64,000 nucleotides of DNA from Algoriphagus locisalis (GCF_900116615.1 NZ_FPBF01000003.1:496001-560000), one strand, 5' to 3'; positions 47,501 through 56,351 are shown, counted from the first letter of the stretch. Translations and numbers: made by a program. The notes: generated from the sequence alone by a model not told the origin.

Positions 47501-48961
47501 ATGCAAAACCCTAAGAAAAATCCTGAAGGACAAAGCCGCCGGGATTTTATCAAAAATGCAGCAATTGCATCCTCTTTTATGATTGTTCCACGCCACGTGC
47601 TGGGCGGAGTAGGATTTATTTCTCCAAGTGATCAACTGAATCTGGCAGCCATCGGCGCTGGCGGAAAAGGGGCAAGCGATATCAGAAATGCCTCAGTAAA
47701 CGGCAGAGAACGTGTAGCAGCTCTTTGTGATGTTGATTTTTCCGGTTCAGCCAAAGCTTCTGTAGAGAGATTCCCAGATGCTAAGCGTTATGCTGATTTC
47801 CGCGAAATGCTCGATAAAGAAAAGGACATCGATGCAGTGACCATTTCTACTCCGGATCACGTGCATGGTCCAGCAGCCAAATATGCCATGGAGCGTGGCA
47901 AGCATGTCTATGTGCAGAAGCCTATGACACATAACATCAAGGAGGCGAGAATGCTTACCGAGATGGCAAGAAGCCAGAAAGTAGTAACCCAAATGGGGAA
48001 TCAAGGTGGTTCGAACGAGCTCTTGAAACTTGTCCAAAAATGGGTGGATGAGGATAAAATCGGAAAAATCTCAAAAGTGGAAGTGTGGACAAACAGACCA
48101 GTATGGCCTCAAGGTGGAGCTTTTCCTAAGCCAAACCCAAGTGCAAAGCCTGATGCGCTGAACTGGGACTTGTGGTTAGGCCCATCCCCGGAGATCCCTT
48201 ATACCCCAGAACTTCATCCATTCAGCTGGAGAGGCTGGTGGAATTATGGCACAGGAGCATTAGGTGATGTAGGATGCCACCTAATTGATATTCCATTTAG
48301 AACCTTAGGCTTACATTATCCAACAGATGCTGAATGTAGCGTCGGGTCAGTTTACAGTGGTATGTGGACTCCAGATTATCATCCTGATGGATGTCCGGCA
48401 TCTTCCTTTATTTCCTTGAATTTTGCAGCAACTCCAAAAAGCAAGTCACCTATCAATATGACTTGGATGGATGGTGGTATCAAACCAGCCCACCCAGACA
48501 TTATTCCTGCAGATCAGGAAATCGGTGGCGGAGCAAATGGCGTACTGATCATCGGTGACAAGGGAATCATCGCTACTAATATCAATGACTCATCTCCGCT
48601 GATGCCAAAACTATACCTGAACGATGGCACGCAAGAGTTTGGCCCACAAACTGAAGAAAACATTGAACCTGAGTATGGCCACCAGAGAAAATGGGTGGAT
48701 GCATGTAAGGCAGGATTCGGAAGTGAAGAGCACAAGGGCTTGACATCTTCATTCGACTATGCCGGACCGATGACAGAAACTGTACTGATGGGTAATCTTG
48801 CTATCCGTAGCTACATGCTCCGCAGAGAAAACTCCAGAGGACAGATGGAATTCTACGGCAGAAAGAAACTACTCTGGGATGGAGATAAATTGCTGATTAC
48901 AAACTTCGAAGACGCCAACCAATTTGTTGGCAGAACCTACAGGGAAGGTTGGGAAATGTAA
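47501..48961 (+). CDS. Gfo/Idh/MocA family oxidoreductase with TAT signal
   Basis: 486 residues. The N-terminus SRRDFIK (Arg13-Arg14) followed by a hydrophobic stretch is a twin-arginine signal, so the folded, cofactor-loaded protein is sent to the periplasm. The Rossmann part has AIGAGGKG and the active site VYVQKPMTHN in place of EKP; GTGALGDVGCHLIDIPF and a long C-terminal domain follow. Exported members of this family are common in Bacteroidota and Planctomycetes; substrates are mostly unknown, and some may act as glycosidases with tightly bound NAD. Ends in a good hairpin. Confidence 0.92.
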   Translation: MQNPKKNPEGQSRRDFIKNAAIASSFMIVPRHVLGGVGFISPSDQLNLAAIGAGGKGASDIRNASVNGRERVAALCDVDFSGSAKASVERFPDAKRYADFREMLDKEKDIDAVTISTPDHVHGPAAKYAMERGKHVYVQKPMTHNIKEARMLTEMARSQKVVTQMGNQGGSNELLKLVQKWVDEDKIGKISKVEVWTNRPVWPQGGAFPKPNPSAKPDALNWDLWLGPSPEIPYTPELHPFSWRGWWNYGTGALGDVGCHLIDIPFRTLGLHYPTDAECSVGSVYSGMWTPDYHPDGCPASSFISLNFAATPKSKSPINMTWMDGGIKPAHPDIIPADQEIGGGANGVLIIGDKGIIATNINDSSPLMPKLYLNDGTQEFGPQTEENIEPEYGHQRKWVDACKAGFGSEEHKGLTSSFDYAGPMTETVLMGNLAIRSYMLRRENSRGQMEFYGRKKLLWDGDKLLITNFEDANQFVGRTYREGWEM

Positions 48962-48983
48962 TTTATTCCGATAATTGAATCAT

Positions 48984-49020
48984 TCGAAACCCGTTCAAGT
49001 TGTTGTTGGACGGGTTTCGA
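48984..49020 (+). terminator. Intrinsic terminator after the TAT-type oxidoreductase
   Basis: TCGAAACCCGTTCAA (48984-48998) pairs with TTGGACGGGTTTCGA (49006-49020), 15 bp with one mismatch, then an AT-rich tail. The remaining spacer to 49266 shows nothing else of note. Confidence 0.85.
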
Positions 49021-49266
49021 TATTTTAATAAAGTACACTAATTCATCCTGCACAATAATTTTCCAAACCAAGCACGAGCACGCTCTCTAACTAATAGAGT
49101 TGCGAGGTTCATTCTTGGCTGGGAAATGAAATTGAAATGTTAAGATCAAAAAAGATAGTTTAAAAAGAAGTTTTAAAAAAAATTGGATTTTATCCATAAA
49201 TACTTTGCTTAGTTTTTTTTTAGACGACAAGCATTCTTAGATTGTCGGGATTTAAATAATTAATAA

Positions 49267-49500
49267 ATGGCACAAATGATTAAAAAGGGGAAAGAACTAA
49301 TACGTATTTGCCCAACCAACACGCTTAAACTTGAATATTCTGTAGATGAGGGAGAAACTTGGTCTTTACGTTACATGGGAAATCCAGCAAGTCCAGGTGA
49401 ATTTTCAGATTTAGCGGATGGAGGCAAAGAACTTTTGGCAGAAGGCCCTAAAGGAAGTTTTTACTCTAAAAACAAAGGTAAATCCTGGCATAAAAAATAA
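49267..49500 (+). CDS. Tiny Asp-box-like protein, unknown function
   Basis: 77 residues, no signal peptide. It contains two elements resembling sialidase Asp boxes, YSVDEGETWS (about 24-33) and YSKNKGKSWH (about 66-75), joined by a short segment with GEFSDLADGGKELLAEG. That is enough for about one propeller blade, not a full enzyme. It may fold by oligomerising or bind another protein. I do not know a named family. It has its own spacer on both sides, so is probably a single-gene unit. Confidence 0.7.
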   Translation: MAQMIKKGKELIRICPTNTLKLEYSVDEGETWSLRYMGNPASPGEFSDLADGGKELLAEGPKGSFYSKNKGKSWHKK

Positions 49501-49747
49501 TCATCGTTGGCGGAAGTTCTTAAGTCTTTAGCAGTCAAATCTTGGACTTTGAGAATTCCCCCAATTAATATGACTAGTACATTCTTTACTTTAACCTTTC
49601 GACAATAAGTAGGAATGAAATAAAAATCTTACGAAAGACTGATCCAACTTTAACTCCGGGTAAAAAAGAACTAAACCTTAAAGATATTACCCTTCATTAC
49701 TTAAACCTTTTCTACCATTACATCACTGACAAGAAATTCTTTAAGCC

Positions 49748-50257
49748 ATGTTGAAAAAAATCGGATTAGTCATTTTAATCGTTTTAATAGCTATTCAGTT
49801 TATTCCCTACGAAAAAAACGAGGGAAATCCTGCAGAACACCCTATCTCTGGCAGCTACGATATCCCTGACAATGTGAACAAGTTGCTGGTCAATGCCTGC
49901 AATAACTGTCATACAAACACATCAGAATATCCTTGGTACGCTAGCATAGAGCCTGTGGGGTATTGGCTCAATCAACACATTCAGGATGGCAAAAGACACC
50001 TGAATTTTGATGAATTCACCAATCGACCGCTAGCTTATCAAAACCATAAGTTGGAAGAAACCATAGAAATGGTAGAGGAAAAAGAGATGCCCTTGGAGTC
50101 TTACACCTATTTTGGACTGCATCCAGAAGCGAATCTTTCTGACGCTGACCGGCAGTTGATTATCGATTGGGCAAAAGATCAAATGGCATACCTCAAGGCT
50201 ACTTACCCTGCGGATAGCTTGGTGATGAAAAGAAGAAGCCCTCCTCCGGCTAATTAA
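49748..50257 (+). CDS. Haem-binding domain protein (c-type, membrane-anchored)
   Basis: 169 residues. An N-terminal hydrophobic anchor (residues 4-20) is followed by a periplasmic domain with a single CNNCH haem-attachment motif near residue 54. The segments TSEYPWYASIEPVGYW and HLNFDEF are typical of the Haem_bd family seen in Bacteroidota and Planctomycetes. It probably binds one covalent haem and takes part in periplasmic electron transfer or sensing. The next gene is a Gfo/Idh oxidoreductase 60 bases on. Confidence 0.88.
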   Translation: MLKKIGLVILIVLIAIQFIPYEKNEGNPAEHPISGSYDIPDNVNKLLVNACNNCHTNTSEYPWYASIEPVGYWLNQHIQDGKRHLNFDEFTNRPLAYQNHKLEETIEMVEEKEMPLESYTYFGLHPEANLSDADRQLIIDWAKDQMAYLKATYPADSLVMKRRSPPPAN

Positions 50258-50317
50258 CAAGCCATTCATTCAAATCATCAAAAGCCTGATATTGGACACA
50301 GGCATTATTTTTATACC

Positions 50318-51319
50318 ATGAGCAAAATCCAAGATACCGAAGTGAGATGGGGAATTCTAGGCGTAGGAAATGTCTGCGAAGTCAAATCAGCGCCTGCCAT
50401 GAACCTCATCCCAAACAGTAAAATTGAGGCGGTGATGCGCCGTTCGGAAGAAAAAGTAATAGACTACGCCCAACGGCATGGAATCGCAAAGTGGTACACG
50501 TCTGCAGCTGACCTGATCAACGATCCCAAAGTCAATGCGATCTACATCGCCACCCCTCCTAGTGCACACCTGGAACTGGCATCACTTGCCGCAGCAGCTG
50601 GCAAGCCTGTTTATGTGGAAAAGCCGATGGCAAGAACCCATCAGGAATGTCTGGACATGATTGCAGTTTGTGAAAAAGCAAATGTGCCCTTATACGTAGC
50701 TTATTACCGTAGAGCTTTGCCTCACTTCCGTAAAATCAAGGAATTAATTACTGATGGAACTCTGGGAGAAATCCGTTCTGTCCATATCAATCTCAAGCAA
50801 AAGCTGGATGCTTCTTTAATCACTAAAGTGGAGACCAATTGGCGGGTGGATCCAGAACTCGCTGGGGGTGGATACTTCTTTGATCTGGCTTCCCATCAGC
50901 TTGACTTAATGGATTTTTTCTTTGGGAAAATTACCCATGCTTCAGGTTTTTGCTCCAATCAAGCAGGAACCTATGAAGCTGAAGACATTGTCGTTGGAAG
51001 TTTTGTGTTTGAAAGCGGGGTTCTCGGAACCGGAAACTGGTGCTTTACAACTTCTGAAAATGCAGAATTAGATCAAACCATCATCTACGGAAGTAAGGGA
51101 AAAGTAAGTTTTGAGACCTTTGGCAAAGGAGAATTTGAGTTGGAGCTTGATGGAAAAGCAGCTGAAAAACTCTCATTTGAACTTCCTAAGCACATTCAAC
51201 AACCGTTGATCGAAACTATAGTAGCAGATCTACTTGGTACTGGAACCTGCCAAAGCACAGGAATCAGCGGAGCAAGAGCGAACTGGGTGATGGATCAACT
51301 GGTGAAGAAGAGAGTATAA
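50318..51319 (+). CDS. Gfo/Idh/MocA family oxidoreductase, cytoplasmic
   Basis: 333 residues. Rossmann motif GVGNV at 15-19, TPPSAHLELA, then VYVEKPMA with the canonical EKP lysine near 100. RVDPELAGGGYFFDLASHQLDL contains the substrate-region histidine. No export signal. It likely oxidises a polyol or sugar with NAD(P), possibly a trihydroxytoluene-like or dihydrodiol substrate by family resemblance; the substrate is not fixed. Third Gfo/Idh protein in the window. Confidence 0.92.
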   Translation: MSKIQDTEVRWGILGVGNVCEVKSAPAMNLIPNSKIEAVMRRSEEKVIDYAQRHGIAKWYTSAADLINDPKVNAIYIATPPSAHLELASLAAAAGKPVYVEKPMARTHQECLDMIAVCEKANVPLYVAYYRRALPHFRKIKELITDGTLGEIRSVHINLKQKLDASLITKVETNWRVDPELAGGGYFFDLASHQLDLMDFFFGKITHASGFCSNQAGTYEAEDIVVGSFVFESGVLGTGNWCFTTSENAELDQTIIYGSKGKVSFETFGKGEFELELDGKAAEKLSFELPKHIQQPLIETIVADLLGTGTCQSTGISGARANWVMDQLVKKRV

Positions 51320-51325
51320 TTTACC

Positions 51326-51360
51326 ACGGTGAGCACAGAGAGTAACGCAGAGGGCGCAGT
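51326..51360. repeat. Dispersed intergenic CTCTGCG-type sequence (inverted copy)
   Basis: The stretch AACGCAGAGGGCGCAG is the reverse complement of the CTGCGCCCTCTGCGTT at 10340-10360; a weaker copy lies at 4590-4634. Confidence 0.55.
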
Positions 51361-51370
51361 TCCTTCGCCT

Positions 51371-51391
51371 CGGTTTGTGTCTCACAAACCG
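51371..51391. repeat. Palindrome CGGTTTGTG/CACAAACCG, copy 1
   Basis: A 9-bp perfect stem with TCT loop, preceded by CTTCGCCT. The same sequence, including this flank, recurs at 51805-51826. The two copies bracket the broken antitoxin-like gene. Confidence 0.7.
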
Positions 51392-51463
51392 AAAGGTATA
51401 AGAAACTTAATCAAACGTAAAAATCGTTAACTTTATCTGACACCTATTAAAGAGCATTTAAAT

Positions 51464-51730
51464 ATGGACGTACCATCTATTAAAATTGATCTTATCCATT
51501 GGCTTACCCAACTTCAGGACAAGTCTATCCTTAAGCAACTTCAAGGACTCAAAGAGCAACAGGAAAGCACTTTTGATTTAAGTGTGGAACAAGTTGAGGA
51601 GCTGGACAGTAGGCTTGATAAATATAAAAATGGAGAAATGAAATTTTCTTCATAGGACAAAGTAAAAGAAAGGGTACGAAGCCGAGCTGAAGATGCCCTA
51701 GGGAAAGCAAATCCACTTTTTATAGAATGA
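51464..51730 (+). pseudogene. Antitoxin-like (addiction module) gene with an internal stop
   Basis: The frame from the ATG at 51464 gives 63 residues ending GEMKFSS, then TAG (51653-51655), then continues open for 24 more codons (DKVKERVRSRAEDALG...) to a TGA at 51728-51730. Small antitoxins of ParE/RelE-type modules often end GxxKxxSWxEVKxRVR, so the TAG most likely replaced a TGG tryptophan codon. No toxin gene follows; an ATG right at the end opens only an 11-codon frame. Either a dead remnant or a truncated but expressed protein. Confidence 0.65.
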
Positions 51731-51804
51731 GAAAAAGAATTCTTTTCTTAATTATTCCCTAGTTTTTTTCATAATGACCGGAATATTAGTAGTCATCTTC
51801 GCCT

Positions 51805-51867
51805 CGGTTTGTGTCTTCACAAACCGAAATGAATTTAAAACTTAAGCCGTTCGTGAGACACGAACGG
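51805..51867. repeat. Two related palindromes, copy 2 region
   Basis: CGGTTTGTG/CACAAACCG (51805-51826, TCTT loop) and CCGTTCGTG/CACGAACGG (51847-51867, AGA loop). They share the pattern with paired base changes, so the stem is conserved rather than the sequence. Confidence 0.7.
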
Positions 51868-51995
51868 CGGCAATCTCAGCAAATAATTTTTCTAGATTTT
51901 AGCCTTCTTTCGAATTTTCTGGCCTCCCCTTCAGTTTACTCTAGCATGCAGCTACTCACTGCTTTTCAACTAGTCATTTTTAATAATCAGAAACA

Positions 51996-52790
51996 ATGGA
52001 TTTAAAATTAGAAGACAAAAAAGCATTTATCAGTGGATCTACAGCAGGAATTGGTTTTGCTACCGCAAAGCGGTTCCTGATAGAAGGAGCCACCGTAGTC
52101 ATCAATGGGAGAACTCAAGAAAGTGTAGATAAAGCAATTGCTGCCCTTAAATCAGAAACTGGCTCTGATAAAATAAGTGGAATACCTGCTGATTTCTCTA
52201 AAGTAGAAGAAGTGGACAATTTGCTAAAGCAACTTCCTGAAGTAGATATTTTGATCAACAATGCCGGGATATTTGAGCCAAAGGCATTTGCTGAAATTCC
52301 TGACGAAGACTGGTTCAGATTCTTTGAATTGAATGTTCTGAGTGGGATCCGTCTTTCCAGACAGTATTTCCCAAAAATGCTTGCAAAGAACTGGGGCAGA
52401 ATAATTTTCATTTCCAGCGAATCGGGCGTTTTCATTCCTGACGAAATGATCCATTACGGGATGACCAAAACCGCTCAATTGGCTGTATCAAGAGGTTTGG
52501 CAGAATTAACTAAGGGCTCAAATGTGACTGTAAACGCGATTTTGCCTGGCCCTACCAAATCAAAAGGGGTTGGTAAATTCATTGAAGACTTGTCAGAATC
52601 AAGTGGTAAATCAGTTGCAAAAGTGGAAGAAGAATTCTTTCAAGACATGCGACCTACTTCATTGATTCAGCGTTTCGCTGCTGTAGAAGAAGTGGCGGAT
52701 ACCGTAGTATATTATTCCAGCCCACTGGCATCAGCAACCAACGGTGCGGCCATCCGAGTTGAAGGAGGATTGGTAAAATCTATTATCTAG
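51996..52790 (+). CDS. SDR family oxidoreductase
   Basis: 264 residues, classical short-chain dehydrogenase. The cofactor motif is GSTAGIG (residues 14-20), with NGR after the second strand suggesting NADP(H). NNAG is near 88, the catalytic Ser is in IFISSESG, and YGMTK gives Tyr/Lys near 153-157. The C-terminus has the FabG-like NGAAIRVEGGLV. It is close in form to 3-oxoacyl-reductase-like SDRs, but the substrate cannot be told. A terminator follows 50 bases later. Confidence 0.92.
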   Translation: MDLKLEDKKAFISGSTAGIGFATAKRFLIEGATVVINGRTQESVDKAIAALKSETGSDKISGIPADFSKVEEVDNLLKQLPEVDILINNAGIFEPKAFAEIPDEDWFRFFELNVLSGIRLSRQYFPKMLAKNWGRIIFISSESGVFIPDEMIHYGMTKTAQLAVSRGLAELTKGSNVTVNAILPGPTKSKGVGKFIEDLSESSGKSVAKVEEEFFQDMRPTSLIQRFAAVEEVADTVVYYSSPLASATNGAAIRVEGGLVKSII

Positions 52791-52839
52791 AGAGTCGCAG
52801 TTCTCAAATCATTTTCAAACCGAAAGTGGTTTCAATCGG

Positions 52840-52874
52840 AAAGCCCTGTCTTATTGCGAGGCAGGGCTTTTTTT
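52840..52874 (+). terminator. Intrinsic terminator after the SDR gene
   Basis: AAAGCCCTG (52840-52848) pairs with CAGGGCTTT (52862-52870), followed by a T run to 52874. The rest of the 359-bp spacer before 53150 holds the duplicated leader described next. Confidence 0.88.
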
Positions 52875-53081
52875 GATTAAAGATCATCAAGGAGATTTTC
52901 GCAGAGAATGCCGATATCCTGCTTCTCCAGAAGCTGGGTTTGACTAGTTATTGCTTTTCACGACATTTTGCAGCTTCTGGGGGAGCATTAGTAAAAGAAT
53001 CGCCTGTTCAACAACATAGAAAACCTTCGGAGAAATTACAACCTTCATCAATACCAAAAAACACCACACAAAACCTTCACA

Positions 53082-53150
53082 TCGGTATTTGTAAAGTTTT
53101 TATCTTTAACATATAATGCCTGACAACATGAGCAAAATAATCTTCGATAA
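53082..53150 (+). other. Leader and gene-start fragment shared with the DHFR-family gene
   Basis: This stretch, up to ATGAGCAAAATAATCTTCGA at 53128, aligns with the 69 bases around the DHFR-family start at 62871 (both have TTTTTATCTTTAAC, then ACAACATGAGCAAA or CCAACATGAGCAAA). Here the frame runs MSKIIFDNGN and soon stops, because the DUF1801 gene begins inside it. It looks like the promoter and first codons of a DHFR-type gene joined to another gene. Confidence 0.6.
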
Positions 53151-53581
53151 TGGCAACAAAAAACAAAACCACAGAAACAGAAGTCAGTGTAAGTGATTTC
53201 ATAGCATCATTCGTTGAAAGCGAACAAAAGAAAACCGACAGCTTCAAGCTTATAGAACTGATGCAGGAATGGTCTGGATATGAAGCTAAAATGTGGGGAC
53301 CGAGCATCATCGGTTTTGGCTCACATCACTATAAATATGCAAGCGGTCATGAAGGAGACATGCCATTGATTGCATTTTCACCGCGCAAAGCAGCCTTCTC
53401 CTTTTATATCTATACCAGCGCAGAAGAAAGCAAATTGCTTTTGAAAAACCTTGGTAAGTTCAAGATGGGAAAAGCCTGCATTTATGTGAATAAGCTTGCA
53501 GATATAGACTTGGGCGCACTAGAGCAGCTTTGCAAAGCTGCCATTGCTTTTCTCCAGAAACACCCCGAAACTGCTTGCTAA
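53150..53581 (+). CDS. DUF1801 family protein
   Basis: 143 residues, cytoplasmic. The features EVSVSDFIASFVES near the start, LIELMQEWSGYEAKMWGPSIIGFGSHHYKY, then FSPRKAAFSFYIY and GKACIYVNKLADIDL are the DUF1801 (YdhG-like) pattern. Function is unknown; the fold is shared with frataxin-like and iron-related small proteins. Its 5' leader is shared with a DHFR-family gene at 62.9 kb, and another DUF1801-like gene lies at 63.7 kb. Confidence 0.88.
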   Translation: MATKNKTTETEVSVSDFIASFVESEQKKTDSFKLIELMQEWSGYEAKMWGPSIIGFGSHHYKYASGHEGDMPLIAFSPRKAAFSFYIYTSAEESKLLLKNLGKFKMGKACIYVNKLADIDLGALEQLCKAAIAFLQKHPETAC

Positions 53582-53605
53582 AAATCATTTAGATCAACTC
53601 TTCCT

Positions 53606-53868
53606 CATCTGAGCCTAGAACAGGGGCCGAGGCTGCTAGGCGTAGTTTGACAACCCTGCATCCTGCCCTCTTACTAAACAGCTTTTCTAAAGCTGTTTTA
53701 AACGCTCGATCCTACCTTTATATCCAATCCAATTTCTCATTGGTGAGCCGTGTCAATATCAATTAAAAATTGATCAGAATTTAAGGGTGAAGTTGCCAAC
53801 TTCACCCAGCATAAACCTCAAACTCTCTACTGGACCCAGAGAGCGCAATAGACTTCGCCGAGCTGGGG
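53606..53868 (+). repeat. 263-bp direct repeat, copy A
   Basis: Nearly the same sequence recurs in the same orientation at 56077-56351. It contains three hairpins: AAACAGCTTT/AAAGCTGTTT (53676-53698), ATCAATT/AATTGAT (53758-53774) and GGGTGAAGTT/AACTTCACCC (53785-53807). A related palindrome follows at 53866-53888. No coding frame fits. Together with copy B it brackets the M23 peptidase and KilA-N genes. Confidence 0.85.
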
Positions 53869-54021
53869 TGAAGTTTCAAACTTCACTCAGCCCCACTCCA
53901 AACCCTACCTTTTTTAACTAAGATTTGTAGGATAATAAAAGGAGGTGTAATTTGAAGAGATCATTACACGTACCAAACCTCATCCACACCAGCCTAAACC
54001 TCCACAATCCCTAACTTCAAA

Positions 54022-54996
54022 ATGAACATCCTCAAGAATCTGTCCCTACTAGCATTTTTTCTTATCCCATTTATAAGCTTTGGGCAAGGTGAGAAAGAAA
54101 CCTACAGAAAAGTAACGGCTGAATTTGAACAATATTTTAATGCTGATGAATATCAGAAGATATTTAACCTATTCTCTTCACAAATGAAAGCGGCTTTACC
54201 GATAGAGAAGACCACAGAATTTGTAAAGGGAATCAAAAGTCAGGCTGGTTCTATTGAAAAGATGGAATTCATCAGGTACGAAAATGGCACCTATGCTTCG
54301 TATAAGACAAATTTTGAGCGAGCCGTTTTTGCTGTCAATATTTCGGTTGACGGAGATAATAAAATAAATGGCTTGTTTGTAAAGCCTTATCAAGAAAATA
54401 AACTCCCAACCCTTGCTCGGAACGAAACCCAATTAATCCTGCCATTCAAGGGGGAATGGACGGTGTTTTGGGGTGGCGACACCAAGGAATTGAATTATCA
54501 TGTAGAAAATGTCGCTCAGAAAAATGCTTTTGACATCTTGATCACAGACGAAAGTGGGAAATCCTATAAAACAGACGGGAAGCAAAATGAAGACTACTAT
54601 GCCTTTGGCAAAGAACTGATTGCTCCTGCAGATGCAGAAGTTGTGCTGGTCGTGGATGGTGTCAAAGACAATGTGCCAGGTGAGCTGAATCCGATTTACA
54701 TACCCGGTAATACGGTTATTTTAAAGACTGCAAACAATGAATTCTTATTCTTTGCACATTTCAAACAAAACTCCATTGTAGTAAAACAAGGTCAACAAGT
54801 AAAACAAGGCGAGTTATTAGGTCTTTGTGGCAATTCGGGCAATTCTTCAGAAGCCCACCTACATTTCCATATACAGAATGTAGAAGACATGACCAAAGCT
54901 ACCGGAGCGAAAGCCTTTTTTGAGGAAATAATGGTGAATGGAGAATTGAAAACGGATTACTCACCCATAAAAGGGGAGAAAATCAAAAATCCTTAA
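54022..54996 (+). CDS. M23 family metallopeptidase with N-terminal DUF3887-like domain
   Basis: 324 residues. Signal peptide (hydrophobic 3-18, cleavage near SFGQ). Residues about 25-110 resemble the DUF3887 fold (YFNADEYQKIFNLFSSQMKAALP). The C-terminal part is a LytM/M23 peptidase: a first metal His-Asp pair in YHVENVAQKNAFDI near 160-172, the PGNTVILKT region, and the HLHFHIQ second histidine pair near 285. M23 peptidases cleave glycine-containing or stem-peptide bonds in peptidoglycan. Periplasmic. It lies within the segment bracketed by the direct repeats. Confidence 0.88.
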   Translation: MNILKNLSLLAFFLIPFISFGQGEKETYRKVTAEFEQYFNADEYQKIFNLFSSQMKAALPIEKTTEFVKGIKSQAGSIEKMEFIRYENGTYASYKTNFERAVFAVNISVDGDNKINGLFVKPYQENKLPTLARNETQLILPFKGEWTVFWGGDTKELNYHVENVAQKNAFDILITDESGKSYKTDGKQNEDYYAFGKELIAPADAEVVLVVDGVKDNVPGELNPIYIPGNTVILKTANNEFLFFAHFKQNSIVVKQGQQVKQGELLGLCGNSGNSSEAHLHFHIQNVEDMTKATGAKAFFEEIMVNGELKTDYSPIKGEKIKNP

Positions 54997-55119
54997 AACC
55001 ATAAGCTGTCTAAGGCATGGATACTTTTTAGTCAGCTCTTTACAAGTTCATCCCTAAAACTGCCTAAGTGCTAATATATCAGTCTGTTCTTTTCACGAAT
55101 TTGTATCTTACAAAAGAAT

Positions 55120-55936
55120 ATGGCACAGAACAAGAAGATTCAGGTTGAAGGCAAAGAGATAACCATTCTTTTTGACGGTGAAAAGGAATTTATTTCCCTG
55201 ACAGATATGCTTAAAGCCAAAGATGGCGACTTTTTTATTTCTGATTGGCTAAGGAATAGGAACACGGTAGAATATCTCGGAATATGGGAATCAGTTTATA
55301 ATTCTGATTTTAATTATGGCGAATTCGCCACAATTAAAAGTCAGGCGGGACTGAATAGCTACAAACTAAGTGTAAAAGAATGGGTGACAAAAACAAATGC
55401 AATCGGTTTGAAAGCCACCGCAGGCAGATATGGTGGAACTTACGCCCATCCAGATATTGCTTTTGAGTTTGGAATGTGGATTAGTCCGCAATTCAAAATT
55501 TACCTGATCAAAGAATTCCAACGACTTAAAGCGGATGAAAATGACCGACTAAAACTCGACTGGAATTTGCAACGTACCTTAGCCAAGGTTAATTATGTGA
55601 TTCATACGGATGCTATCAAAGCGAATCTTCTTCCCAAGGAATTGACTAACACGCAAACTGGCTTGGTGTATGCTAATGAAGCTGATATGCTAAACATGGC
55701 ACTTTTTGGAAAAACCGCCAAGCAGTGGGCGAGACGAAAATCCTAAAGCAAAAGGAAATATAAGAGATCAATCTACTATTGAGCAATTGGTGATTTTGAG
55801 TAATATGGAAAGCATCAATGCCATTTTTATAGAACAAGGGTTATCCCAAAATGAACGATTGATACAATTAAACAAAATGGCGATTAGTCAAATGAAGTCA
55901 TTGCTGAGTAGTAATTCAATGAAAAAACTTAAATAA
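55120..55936 (+). pseudogene. KilA-N domain (RhuM-like) gene with a frameshift
   Basis: The first frame gives 208 residues: a KilA-N DNA-binding domain (FISLTDMLKA..., ISDWLRNRNTVEYLG, YAHPDIAFEFGMWISPQFK). It runs to ALFGKTAKQW and then falls into ARRKS-stop. The +1 frame takes over at once with RDENPKAKGNIRDQSTIEQL and runs to 55936. A single extra G in the TGGGCG near 55730 explains it. Intact relatives read ...KQWRDENP.... It is a phage/mobile-element type regulator. Either a real mutation or a sequencing error in a GGG run. Confidence 0.75.
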
Positions 55937-56076
55937 GCCATCCTGTCTCTAAATACTAAGTGTTAATCCTTAATTCTCCATTGAGCGTAAGCTAGACGTA
56001 GTTTCTTACAGCAGTCCAATCTAAATACATCCGACACCCTCTGTCTTGTTTTTTCGACAATGGAATAAAATACCCC

Positions 56077-56351
56077 CATCTGAGCGTAAAACAGGCGTTA
56101 AGGCTGCAAGGCGCAGTTTGACAACCCTGCATCCTGGCCTCTTACTAAACAGCTTTTCTAAAGCTGTTTTAAACGCTCGATCCTACCTTTATATCCAGTC
56201 CAATTTCTCATTGCTGATCCGTATCAAAATCAATTAGGAATTGATCATAATATAAGGGTGAAGTTGCAAACTTCACCCAGAACTTCACCCAGCATAAACC
56301 TCAAACTTTCTACTAAACCCAGAGAGCGCAATAGACTTCGCCGAGCTGGGG
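56077..56351 (+). repeat. 275-bp direct repeat, copy B
   Basis: Second copy of the 53606-53868 repeat. Its extra length is mainly a tandem repetition of AACTTCACCCAG near 56270-56293. The three hairpins are kept: AAACAGCTTT/AAAGCTGTTT; ATCAATT/AATTGAT, where the loop changed from AAA to AGG; and GGGTGAAGTT/AACTTCACCC, where the loop changed from GCC to GCA. Confidence 0.85.

Noticed and set aside
54022..55936. Prophage remnant (peptidase plus KilA-N)
   Set aside because: Only one phage-type gene; the M23 protein has a cellular signal peptide, and no capsid, tail or integrase genes are present.
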